Below, in pieces: positions 53,133 to 64,000 of a DNA stretch of 64,000 nucleotides (its first letter is position 1; each line of letters starts with the position of its first letter). Source of the DNA: Suillus spraguei. Taxonomy: Eukaryota; Basidiomycota; Agaricomycetes; Boletales; Suillaceae. Under the pieces are notes generated by a model, which saw only the letters and a program-made list of their open reading frames with translations, ran no database searches and was not told the DNA's origin. The DNA is taken from contig JABCPU010000264.1 of the NCBI GenBank assembly GCA_016800925.1, positions 1 to 64,000 on the forward strand. Reading direction: 5' to 3'. A program made the position numbers and the translations under genes.

Positions 53133-55297
53133 GGTTAGTTCCTGTATGAACCTCATTAAAGCTCCTGCTGATACCCCATGTACAGCTATTCCGAGCTATC
53201 CTGAATCCGGTATCGACTATCCATGATTGAGGAACTCTAGTCCTTGCAGATACACAGGCTGCTTCGAGCCTTTGCCGACCTTCGCATAATTCTTTTTTTG
53301 GCCAAGTGCTACCTTATAAGTATTAATACCCATCCTATAGCAGGACTCAGGGGGACCTCACTTCATACAAGTTCACTCCAACGGACATCTGATTATATTT
53401 ATTTTATCAAGTTATTCGTGGCTGTTTGTATGTGTAGTCCGAGTTGAAATGTAGTTGTTATCTCGGGGAATCCCTACCGAGAAATTTTGTAATGAGCCTT
53501 ACGAGAAAACTTGATTCGATTGAAAACGTATAGCCTGAAGCATGGGGGGCGTGTTGGTCTGATGGCATCATTTGCTACAGTCTTCGCGTAATACACGTAG
53601 CCTTTGCTAATAAGATATTCATTTCTCGAATATGATGCGGTGAATCGAATGAGAATTAACGGTTGTATCGAGGACCTAATAATAAGTACTCCACTCATCA
53701 TATGCCATTGCCGTTTATTAGTCCCCGGTCATGTTAAAGCCCTTTGATTTCCGTTCATATGAATGTTTTAATGCCATGATGCGCTGATTGTATTCTCGCG
53801 ATGAAGTTATAGTGAGAGATGGAAGAACTCGGCAACACTCGGCAATGCCATAATCAATCTCCGCACCACACGGTATTTAATCTCCGCAGCAAATTTCTTC
53901 ATCATCGTTCGAGTCTTTTGAGTCCATCGCGTTTTACCATCATGTTTTACCTCGTTTAATCGTCAGCTTCTATGGACGTTTCGACAATGACGCATTCAAG
54001 AGCCTTCATGTACGAGGAGAGGTAAGTTGTCTCTTCGGAACTAGCTTTTCTTTGTGGATGATATCTGTTATATCACCAAATCCGGAGCCTTCGTGGCGGT
54101 GGTGAAAACACTACAAAAAAACTAAGAACAGCCATCTGATCACTTCACGTTTTTATTTACGTGTATAGCATTGATGCTGATTCCGTTTATATCCACAGAT
54201 TTTGCGCAGGTATCGCATGCGTCCTTTCTTTAGTGCAAGGTGTGGCTTGTCGACGTCAACTTGTAGTGTTTATGTTTGTGTTTTTACACTTTTCAACATC
54301 CACTTGACAAGATTGTTCAGGACGGAGCGTATGTATAGATAGATGTATCTACGTGTATAAAGCGCGAGGCCTCGGGCGCAATTGTGTCTACCACGTCGTA
54401 GTGTTTTTGCGGCTCTTCCCGTTCACAGCGTCATGCTGTGTGATTACGTGCACTCGCCACTATAAACTTTGAGGACACCATTAACTTTCTCTTCCCACGA
54501 GACGTCGTTAAGACGCTGATACCTGTCTTCATCGCTCATTCCTTTCCCTCCGAATTCAATGACGCAATTTCAGACAAATTATCAGGCGATCATCGTAAGT
54601 TTCGCAAATAGACATGAAGCACACACCCCACTCATAACATAAAACAGATTCTTACTTTGGTTCAGACAACCTGAAGGAATACGAACACGCTCCATTGAAC
54701 GCGCCTGAACACATCTAACTACCTTGCAATGCTAACCCATCCAGGAGTGCCTCCTCATCGCCTGGATTCGAAACAAAACTGTGTGTGCACCATTCAACGA
54801 AACCTGTCCGTAAAAAATGATTGATTAGAAGTGCGTGGATGCACATAGTGGCTCTACATCGTCGTTTCATTGAAGTCCAACTCATTACACATTCAAGAGC
54901 CACTGCATTCCCTGCGCTAACATTGCGTTCCATCCAAATCGTTTTTCGTGGATGGTAAATCGAATATAGTTTCCCTTGCGGCCTGCGTATGCAACCACAT
55001 TTAATGGGTGTCAAGGGTTAACGCTGGCGCGCACCGTAGTCGACCTTCCAACGGATATTTTTGGTCACTTGAGAACATGATGAGACACAGGACAGTGCGA
55101 ACATTGTATTTCCTGAATTACTATTATAAACATCAATGTGTAGTACATATCATGTGTTTACATGGCACCGACCGAAGGGGTGTCCTTGTAACCTTTAATG
55201 TGCAAACGTGTATCTCTGGGATGGCAACAGTCCAGTATAACGGTATGTATCAATCGCGCAGATATAGACTCGATGAATATGATTGACACCTAGTGTG
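53133..55297. other. Long region without a recognised gene
   Basis: Both strands are broken by stops. The longest frame (54715-55014, minus) has no family resemblance. TATA-like motifs occur near 54345-54360. A short ATG frame at 54559 followed by a good GTAAGT donor leads nowhere convincing. Confidence 0.4.
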
Positions 55298-56345
55298 TCA
55301 TGTTTTCTTTCCCAACATTTCCGCTATCTTGGCTTCTCTTTCTCTCTGAAAAAGGGTGAATCGCCATATTAAAAGAATCTATATAAGCTCATACCTCGTC
55401 TGTAGCCTTTAGGATTCGCAATTTTTCGATCTCACGGGCGCACTCAGCCATGCGGTCCTCCATCTCCCTTACAGTCTCCTTCTCTGCTTCCAAGCGTTCT
55501 TCTTGGGCCTCGACCTCCCCTTTCTTGCCTTCCCATCGCGCATGTTCCTCTTCAGCACGAGCCCTTGCCTCGAGGAACGTGCTCTCAGCTTTCTGAGCGG
55601 CCAAGAGTGACTTGGAGTGGGCTGCCCCTGCTTTGGCTTCGAGTTTGCAGGCGGCCTTGTGAAGATCTTGCAGAGTCGCAAGAGACTTGAGAGACCGTGC
55701 CAACGCAGCTTTCTCCAACTTAGACTCTGTCTTCAGAAGCTTGGAAAAACATTTCGACTCCCGTTCTATTGAAAGACTTTAACCATGAACTAAATTCACA
55801 CTGATAGAATGCTCACGCTCATCCTTTACGATTTTTTCTTTCTGTTTCCTACTCAAGGATCTCTCAGCAGTGACGCCCCGGAGGACTACGGCCGCATCTA
55901 CATCTGGCTCGGCGTCTGGGCCAGTGAGAACTGCCCCGCTTTGAAAGGCCGCTGTCGCCTCAGCCACTGATCTTGTGCGATTGCTTCTTGTTGTGCGCAT
56001 GGAGGCTTTTCTTCCCAACGGGGTGCTGTGTCCGCCGCTCGCACTACCAACGAGAGGTGCATCCTCATCTATGTCCTCCGTACATGCTGTGGAAAGCGAT
56101 TGGATGAGCGGTGTTCTGCGGTCTGGAAGATTTTCACTGTGACGGCTCGTGAACTCCGCTTGGCTGCCCTCCATACTCCTAACTTCCTTTGGGGTCGGGG
56201 TCTTTGTCTTTGAGCCTGAGACATTACCGTTCGGTGTAAGATTATTGCCTGGCATCGAGACGCTTTCCTCCTGACTACTGGATTCCTTAACGTTCTCAGA
56301 AGGGTACTGGGGTGCGTCGAAGTACTGTGTTTTTTTACGAGGCAT
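55298..56345 (-). CDS. Coiled-coil protein resembling basidiomycete Ncp1 family
   Basis: Exons 55817-56345, 55395-55765 and 55298-55345 give 315 aa in phase. The first 110 residues are polar and disordered (starts MPRKKTQYFDAP). Then come DVDAAVVLRGVTAERSLSRK and a continuous coiled coil over the last 180 residues (ESKLEKAALARSLKSLATLQ, AEEEHARWEGKKGEVEAQEE), ending DEREREAKIAEMLGKKT. The last 16-codon exon continues the heptads, which supports its splice sites. The build and several phrases recall proteins annotated as DNA-binding protein Ncp1 in basidiomycetes. The molecular function is not established and the name is my recollection. Confidence 0.7.
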
Positions 56346-56533
56346 TGAAGACAAAACAAGTTCCGAAATCTGTTCAAGTATTTGTCCGGAATCTTAGACT
56401 GACTTGAAACACAACGTCATTGTCGGTCATCCATAGGACGTCACTGATTATGGTGACATTTTAGATGACTCAGCGCTCGTCGATGCCACACCGGATATGT
56501 GTAATACGATCGAATTATGCACTGCAGATCTGC

Positions 56534-56559
56534 GCCATGCACTATGGATAGTGCATGGC
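56534..56559. repeat. Perfect 12-bp inverted repeat with 2-nt loop
   Basis: GCCATGCACTAT, GG, ATAGTGCATGGC, about 190 bp upstream of the coiled-coil gene start, in its probable promoter. Confidence 0.7.
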
Positions 56560-56967
56560 AGTAGTAAATGTTGCAACATGTATACCAGTCAAGTAGAACT
56601 TACAATTTAAATGATGTGCAAAATTATATAGATTCAAATGGCAGCGGTGCGAGCGATGACATGCTAGAAGAGAGTTGTCAAAATTCAACGAGAAACTAGA
56701 TCTCGGCCTGCACTCGACAACGAGCATAATGGGCCACAAAATACCGATGAAATGCGGAAAACGATTTTCATACTCAATTAGGTACCTGACAGTGTCAAAC
56801 CCATAACACATAAATCTATAAACTTCAAAAAAATTTGTTTGAACGAGGAATATTCTACAATACCATCTTCACACTTGATCACCTTCCAGAATTCATCACC
56901 TCTGATCATCATCCTCCCCGCTCCGTACGTTGTCAGTTAGGGTCGTGTAGTGAAACCTTGCAGAGGT

Positions 56968-58465
56968 CTACCAGAGGTCCTCAAGTTCCCGCGTGCTGAC
57001 GGCAAGCAGCTCGTCATCATTGGTGGCGTATAGAGCCTTGACAATTTCTTGCTCTTTCCATCCTCCACCTTTGACAGGCTCCAACGTGTACTCGATTGAC
57101 AGTGCCGATAAGGGACCGCCATAAGCATGTGAGATACCTTTATTAATACCAACACTGAGAATAGTCCGCAATATCTGGTGTGACAGAACTTACCAGTGTC
57201 GATGATGAGCACCTTCCCGTCACACCTAGCTGTAATGCCGTCAAATTGCGGGGTGTGACCCATCACCATGCGGCGAGTGCCCGTCTTTTCGAGAACCTCG
57301 TCGACCGTCCGGCACACCTTCTTTTCATCTTCATCGGCCCAGCCACGGTACCACAGCGGCCCATCGCCACCGTACAGGCGGGCTTCCTCGCGAGTCGTGC
57401 CTGCAGGAAGACCGGGGTACGAACTGGGTGGGTGTGGCTGAGGCTGAGGCTTGCGCTCTCTCAGCCTATGTAAAAGCGATGATCCAAGATTATTAATGGC
57501 GCTTGGGAATGGCTGAAGATTGGGGTATGTAGGAGCCAAACCGCCATGCACAAACGAGAAAGCAGCATGCGAAAGAGGTCCTGCATTGGCACGTGCAAAC
57601 GCACTTCCGTCTGGTACCGGGTAATCAGTATTAGGAGGGCCAAGTAAACCGTGAAGAGGAAGTCGCGCAGCGGTAGTGTAATTCTCTGCCCATGCGTCCG
57701 CAAGCCAGCCAGTTGTAACAGCTTGCAGGCGGCTCTCGCGAGGCTCAAAAGTCTTTTTCTCCGACTCCAAAACGTAACTGTGATCAACCTCAATGACAAC
57801 GCATGCTCCGTGAGTGACACCACTTACCGCCAATCACCTGTCGGAGAAGTGGCTCAGTCATACTCCACATTATGAAATTTATTGCATACCTATTGCATTC
57901 ATATACTCATGATTTCCGAGGACCGACAACACAATTCCGTTGACGGCTAAGGCCTGCTCTCGAAGGTCTTCCAACCAATTAAACAACTCGATCGTATCAT
58001 CACCCCTGCAAAAATATTGAGAAAGATTGAAACACCAGTCGGAAGCTCTTACCTGTCGATGATATCGCCAGTCTGCACAAAAACATCCACTTTGCCGCTC
58101 CAATCGTTGTTCTCGTCCACGACACCGGCCATTTGTAAGATACGCTCTGCGTTCCCGATGTCGCCATGTATATCGCCCACAGCAATAATTTTGCGCGAGA
58201 AACGTGGACGAGGCTCTGGTGCATATTCGTACTCATTCGTATCGATGGCAACTTGCACAGGCTGTTCTACAGTTTTGAACCTGAAAGGTGCCTGCACGGC
58301 GGCTTGGGCATATCCGATGAGACTTGACAGAGCCAATGAAAGCTGTAGTCCAGTTCCGAGGTGAGGTGCGGGACCAAGAGGCGAGGAAGAGGATTGTACA
58401 TAATACGCGAGTGATAGCGCAAGTAAAGGGATGGCTATGAAAGCCAAAGTTGTTCCACGAGACAT
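56968..58465 (-). CDS. Shewanella-like PPP-family protein phosphatase, N-terminal membrane anchor
   Basis: Exons 58053-58465, 57890-58005, 57828-57837 (10 nt), 57194-57777 and 56968-57137 give 430 aa in phase. A hydrophobic N-terminus (LAFIAIPLLALSLAYYV) looks like a signal anchor. The metallophosphatase motifs are complete: IIAVGDIHGD, QTGDIIDRGDD (split by intron 1), LSVLGNHEYMNAIGDWRY, SFVHGGLAP and MVMGHTPQ, followed by a SHAYGGPLSAL end. The GDWR part depends on the 10-nt exon. These bind two metals and hydrolyse phosphoesters, as in PPP Ser/Thr phosphatases of the bacterial-like Shewanella-like class found in fungi and plants. The substrate is unknown. Confidence 0.92.
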
Positions 58466-59042
58466 TACTGTAAAATGACGTGTGTCTGTTCGATACCACA
58501 GCGGAATCAACGAAGAGGCATACTAAGTAGAACGCATTATATACCTCGCTATTGAAACCACAACAGTTTGGAGCACTTAGGCGAAAACCACTCCAAATGG
58601 AATGTTCGTTACTCGGAATCACTCCTGGGGGAGGAAGTCTCAAGCTGTGCTGCAGGGTTACGTCGTGGCCTAGTATTTGAAGTTCGAACGAACAATCAAC
58701 ACCTCAATCGATTCAGCCTCGAGGCCGCGGTAGAATGAAGAAAGCAAGGTCTCCAACGTGGCATGCACACTGTACTCCTGCAGTGCTATATAACGGCATG
58801 CATGTGTGAAGCAAATATGAACTGCCCAAATCGGGCACGGTGTGAAAACAGCGGAAGAATTAGAGAACGGTAGTACTACTTGTCTACTACTAGTAGGAAA
58901 GACCGAAATCATTAATGAACATCGCATGCACGTACGTACGGTACTGGCCTTGACTAGCGCAGCAGAATATCAAATCCACCTAGGCCTGTGCAAGCAGTAC
59001 GCAAATCGTAAACATGTGGATAATACCAGCATGTTCGCCATC
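58466..59042. other. Intergenic region between the phosphatase start and the TERT stop
   Basis: No coding signal seen. It must contain the phosphatase promoter and the TERT 3' end. Confidence 0.5.
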
Positions 59043-62000
59043 TCAAAAATCTAACGCAGAAACACCTTTAAGACCCCCCTTCACCACGTCCTTAAACCGG
59101 TACCGCATTGATTTGTTGCGACGCAAAGACAACTCGAACTGGAGTGACGTTGGCAAAATTGAATCATGGTAAACATCAGGCTTCCTCGAGAACACAGTGT
59201 AGAACGCGTGTGTCCCCAGCCTGGGGGCGTTGAATGAGAACGACGAAGTACAATACCGAAGTCAACGAACGCTCACCATAATACAGAACGTTTCTGCAGA
59301 TTGCAAACTCCTCTGCTGTCACGTGCAACCTTGTTGCACGACTTGTGGCGTATTGCGGTATAGGTATATCTGATAACTTGTTTGATGACATCTATTTTCA
59401 TAAAGCAACATGAGCCTAGAGTTGATGTTTATCAGATTCAACTTACTGTTAAGGAATTTTGCATTCTTCGCAATATCAGTACCCAACCCCATGATATAAT
59501 GGTGCATCTTCATTGCCGCAATGATAAAACTTTGATAAACATTGACATATGCAGTATGCAGCCCATTCAGGTGGGTATCCGTGTAGATCATATGACTTCT
59601 AGCTTTCGCTATCCTAGGGAAGATTAATTGATACTCAACGAAGAATATACCATACTCACAATAGCATCTTACGAGTGAACGTCACGCCAGGCCTACGTTT
59701 TTTGTCGACCGTAAGCGAATACTCAATATCTAAAACGTCGAACGTTGGAATCTCTATCGTCATACACAAAAAAAATACTCACCGTGTCCATTATACCTCG
59801 AGTAATCAGCCATGACCGAGAGGGTGGACATATGGATCAGCAGGCCACACCAAGGAAAATCTATTGCATCTTCAAGAAACAACATAGCGAGGAGGCATGG
59901 TTGAACATACGCTTTTGGTTGTATTCGGTAACGTTCGTTGCTTCGATGGAGTCGTACTCGAAATTAGTCAACGTCTTTTGCTTGGATACGATGCAGCCGT
60001 ATTCAGGGTGCCCTGTACGATTCAGACCATGAAGTCTAGTGAAGCATGAGGGACGCCAGTTTACCTTCATGCATGACATCTAGGAATTCCTTTGCCTTTT
60101 CCAAGCTGGTTGTCACATATAGATAGTCATCAATCCATCGAAGCAATAACTATGTATTGAGGTGAATATGCTCTCACAAAAGCAGGGACGAAACACGCAC
60201 GCTTTGAGGGTCATCAAAGATATGTAAACGAGTTCTTTCTAAATCCCCGTAGAAAAACGAGCACAAGAGAGCTGATAGCACGGATCCTTGAGGAATGCCA
60301 ACGACTTGTCGATAATAACGGTCGCCGATCTGACAAAAAAAGTCAGGGACTTGTGACATTCAAGACAGAGAGAACAGACCTTCACAAGGTTTTCCCTTAT
60401 ATGCTCTTCAAGGAGCTTGAGAGTGGCTATCTTGTTCTGAAACTCATACTGAACCTACATGACAATGAATGACTGTATATAAGACATGCACTAACCAACC
60501 AACCTGATCTATGAAGATTGTTTGCCGTAGGAAATCAGCCATTTCACGAGCATAGGCCAAAAAGTCCGTGGAGTTATCTTGGAGGATACCCCATTAGCAC
60601 GTTACCAGTAGCTTGATGCACAATGACCCACCATCTGATTCCGCCTGCTTGATATACGCACGCTTGATTTTTCCGAAATCAGCTGAAACCTGCCCATGCT
60701 TCCGTATCATATAGTTCTCCTACGTGATCATGTAAATCTGGAACGGAAAGTAGACATGACTATTTACCTCGGATATGATGTTGTGAAGTATCTTCAGCAG
60801 CATCGTCTGATCTATGGTGTCGAAGCATGCTTGCACGTCAACTTTGACAAAATATAGTTTCGGACTGTGAATTACGTGGGTCAGCGAGAAGATTCCAATT
60901 GAATCAATAGGTCGCACAGTTTCCCTGAGGGTGCGTTCTTCGACAACTCTGTTTTAAACCTCTTTAGCTTCTGGTATATTTCATTGGAACTGAACACAGA
61001 CGCTCCAAGGAGGTCTGGTTGTTGTTGCTAACCATGACATCAGTATGAGCCATTTCAACGTAGTACAAGACAAAACACCTTCTCGTATGTCAGGATTGCG
61101 AACGTCGTCCTCAGAGTCTGGTTGATTGACAACGTTGGCCTTGCAGACTGACCCTGTATGGCAATGAGCAAGAATTTAGCCAATTTCACTGGGAGAACGG
61201 ACCTTGGGGTTTGTTCGTCGGCGGAGATTCACAATGGGGCGAACGCCAGTTTCCTTGGGCAGCAAGCGAATGAAGGAAAATCCGAGTTGTCGTTGGCGCA
61301 AGATCTCTTCTGCTTCATGCTACAGAAGATAAGAATCAAGGCAGACCAGTTAAATTCAAGACAAACCTTCTCGATTTCTTGGAAAGTCTTCTCGCTTAAT
61401 CGGTCTATCAGGGGTGCACAGAGGATTTCCCAGTCGTCTTGCCGAAAGTAAAGAATGTGCTTCCGAAATGCTGATGACTCCGTAACGTAGAACGTTGTCT
61501 GAAAACAATTTATGTCATCATCATCTTAGTCGAAAAAAATACTAACTCTAAGGAGCGGAAGCAGGAAGGAGTCGAAGTACCAGAAGAGGAATTCTTCGAG
61601 AACTTCACGACGTTTGAGAGAATCTGTCACGGACACTCTGTGCTGCTTCCGGGCACCCTCTCCGGGAGGCATCAGCCAGTCGCATTCTGACGTGCTGAAA
61701 CCTTGAAGTACGTGGTGTAACGTAGATGTTTCGTATCTCCGGCATACGATGAATTCATTAACATCTGATGAGTATCAGCTAACTGTAAGCGTGTGAGAGA
61801 TAAACACACATGCAGCCTTGGATGACCTCAAAATTCCTCTCGCATCCCCAAAAAGCTTTCGGGATGACAGCCTTAGTCACAAGCATAACATACCGAAAAA
61901 CCTAGTAAATGATTAGCAGGTATTGCACGCACGAATCCCTGAATGTACCTGAGTGTGACTGCAAGTGAATTCCAGGAATCGTGGTTTGTGTTCCATTTCC

Positions 62001-63763
62001 TTTTTACCTGGAACTCGATGTGCAACGATACTGTTTCCTGCAGAGTCGATAGACATGTTATTTTGCGATGCTTGCGATTTCAGTTGGATTGAATTCTCGG
62101 ACACCATTTCCTGCCAGACAGATCAAAATAAAACTGTAACACTGTTCCACTTTACTCACCAGTATGATACTGCTGTCCAACGTCTTGTTGTCTGTTGTCG
62201 TGATCTATTGACGAAGATAAGACCAGCGCACACTATAAATTAGAGCTTGCTTACCTTTGACGTACAAACTTTGTCTCTAAGTAGCTTGTAAGGACATTTA
62301 CCATGTCGCCAGATCATCTTATCCAAAAGTACAAGTACGTCTTTCAGCCGCTTCGGTGTCTTGCATGGACCAAAGAGCTGTAACGTACACGTCTTCACTC
62401 GACATCCATGTACCTTGACAGATCTTGCCTCACCTGAATCTCACGCTCTCTGTCAGCAAAATTTGGCTGCTTGTAAGTTTCTTTAGCAGCTGACGGCTGA
62501 CTGAACACGTTGGATAGACCATATTGCAACGGAAAGATGTATTTGCTCAGGTGTCTGGTTTTCTTTGCTTGTTCGCGCGGATCAGGGTCTTGATATGCGC
62601 CAGCTTGTGGCTGCGTTGGACGAAAGTAAGAAGGATTCAGCCGGTTAAGGACATCTTCACGATGGTCAATCAATGTAAATCCAATACGTAGGCAAGCTTA
62701 CGGGTACAAGGCAAGCCCACAATGATATTTCGCGATGTATGCTCACGATTCGGTCGCGCGTAAAACATGCGTGCACGAATGAATAAAACATCGGCCGATG
62801 TTCGTCTGATGAACTGGTCAGCGAAACGAGGCAGATGTAACGTCCCTTCTCCCACCGTTCAGAAGGAATGATCTCCAATTTGCGGCGACTCTTCGGAGAA
62901 GATTTAGAGAGGTTTTTCCATGTGATAAGCTTGAGGCGTTTGCGTGGTCCTGAGCCTTCCAACGGGTCTCTCTTCCGCTTCTTAAGGTCATTCATACAAG
63001 AATCACTCGAAGGCATGTACCAATCGAGTGTTGGAGGCGTGGCGTAAATCAATGGCATGCCCGTCATTTGACACAAACACTCGTTCGGCAGCTTAGTAAA
63101 AATGGAGGTCTTGGTGAGGAGATGCAGCATAGCATCTGCCCCAATTCTGTAGCAAGAGAAAAGTTAGTGGTGAGCCCTGGGGTGATCGTTGCTTTACCTT
63201 GTCAACAGAACTACCCATTCGGGGGCCTGTAGAGCCGTGATAATTGTGTTTACAAAAGTGTTCGTAAAACCGCATGGAGCTGCGTTCGCATCAAGAGCCT
63301 ATGTTGAATTGAATACACAGTGCATAAATGTGGTATGAGGTCCTCACTCTCTTATATCCCGATGTTATTATATTGTCTGGCTTGGACTTCGAATTTGATG
63401 CACCAAATAGATGCTCCTGGGCCTTCTGAATAACCTTCAGAACATGTTAGACACTGTGTGCTTAGTAGATACAAGGCACATGCTTGCACGTACATCTTTC
63501 ATGTCGATATATGGCTCGGAGGCTGAAAATTGTGTATGTTCCTTGGTGGACTCTTTCGACAGGCAAACAAACGAGCAGGTAAGCAGTTCCCGATACTGGA
63601 CAGAGTCAGGTCCTTGTATGGGAAAGTCGGACTGCTCATCGCCACAAGTCTGTTTGTAAGATTCTTCCTTGATAATTTTTTGAAGATAAGCCTGGAGGTT
63701 ATGAACTTCCGCGTAGTAGAAATTAAGAACATCTAGCGTCAGGTGTCTTTTGGTAGCTGGCAT
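59043..63763 (-). CDS. TERT: Telomerase reverse transcriptase, 27 exons
   Basis: Exons: 63494-63763, 63348-63434, 63198-63298, 62856-63146, 62702-62805, 62434-62654, 62255-62377, 62160-62204, 61949-62110, 61808-61901, 61547-61764, 61367-61498, 61203-61319, 61079-61153, 60918-61027, 60768-60864, 60632-60719, 60504-60577, 60380-60454, 60201-60329, 60065-60149, 59911-60012, 59783-59869, 59660-59729, 59447-59613, 59277-59391, 59043-59220. Total 1138 aa, every junction in phase. RNA-binding domain motifs: FYARPNREH, HLSKYIFPLQYGLSNVF, KTPKRLKDVLVL and AVIPKAFWGCERNF. RT motifs: LGFSFIRCLPKETGVRPI (1/2), YFVKVDVQACFDTIDQ (A), YYRQVVGIPQGSVLSALLC (B), LRWIDDYLYVTT (C), EYGCIVSKQKTLTNF (D) and FPWCGLLI (E). 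The C-terminal extension ends MRYRFKDVV...LDF. The three catalytic aspartates are present. The enzyme extends telomere ends using an RNA template. The start is the first ATG in a frame that is open a little further upstream. Confidence 0.96.
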
Positions 63764-64000
63764 AGTAGAATTGAACGTGAGATATTTCACGGACTCAGAG
63801 TATGAAGAGTAGAAGTCTGATTAACACAACTGCCGTGTAGCTCCACGTAGGCTCAGTGAAACTTGGGTGCGCGTCTTACAAGAGACACAACGCCACCTGT
63901 CATACTCACGTGATTAGCCACACTATTGACGTTACAGTCACGCTGACGCGCTGAAGGACTAGTTTCACGAAGCACATGCATAATCTCAATAAATTACAAT

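Noticed and set aside
61913..62107. Intron placed after HRVPG in TERT (GTAAAA at 62007)
   Set aside because: The unspliced frame continues with conserved KPRFLEFTCSHTQ and splices at 61948/61902 in phase 0.
62805..62856. Apparent frameshift in TERT around 62830
   Set aside because: A 50-nt GT-AG intron (62806-62855) with a CTGAC branch site restores the frame exactly.
1..64000. CRISPR arrays, rRNA genes, tRNA genes, telomere repeats
   Set aside because: No regularly spaced identical repeats with unique spacers, no rRNA-like blocks, no convincing cloverleaf, and no TTAGGG-type array seen on either strand by eye.

Overview
The window reads as nuclear DNA of a basidiomycete fungus, most likely an agaricomycete. 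Genes are cut by many GT-AG introns of about 45-60 nt. The gene families are typical of mushrooms and polypores: fungal-rhodopsin-type and DUF6533 membrane proteins, polyporopepsin-type aspartic proteases, a DUF6532 protein and an Ncp1-like coiled-coil protein. The mobile DNA (chromodomain Ty3/Gypsy, Plavaka, Tc1 and hAT-like elements) fits the same group. I saw no CRISPR array, rRNA or tRNA gene. Exon structures below were worked out by eye from splice signals, reading phase and family motifs.

Layout. 0.3-1.4 kb (+): a complete 7-exon 7TM protein whose start codon lies in a perfect 19-bp hairpin. 3.9-5.6 kb (-): a DUF6533 membrane protein with a run of very small exons. 6.1-7.2 kb (-): a DUF6532-like gene next to Plavaka-type DNA transposon debris (7.2-10.5 kb and 15.0-15.7 kb). 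10.5-38.6 kb: a dense retrotransposon nest. One chromovirus family (LTR about 475 bp, here G1-G4) has a full-length young copy, G3, inside a degraded copy, G2, with 5-bp target duplication CATCC. G2 sits in a third copy, G4, which sits in an element of another Gypsy family, G5. G1 is a separate internally deleted copy carrying an apparently intact Tc1 element. The G family has gag, a pol ending in a chromodomain, and an extra CCHC-knuckle ORF (ORF3) between pol and the 3' LTR.

39.0-40.3 kb: an hAT-like non-autonomous element filled with a minisatellite. 40.7-50.9 kb: a segmental duplication of a secreted aspartic protease gene plus flanks, with a glutathione peroxidase gene between the copies. 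Each copy gained different small insertions afterwards and each protease shows a different active-site change. 52.7 kb: a possible small secreted protein. 55.3-63.8 kb (-): a conserved housekeeping block of an Ncp1-like coiled-coil protein, a Shewanella-like PPP phosphatase with a 10-nt exon, and a telomerase reverse transcriptase gene resolved into 27 exons and 1138 codons, all in consistent phase.

The most novel-looking items are the conserved ORF3 in the env position of the chromovirus family, its TGATG stop-start overlap between gag and pol, the start-codon hairpin, and the post-duplication insertions in the protease locus.
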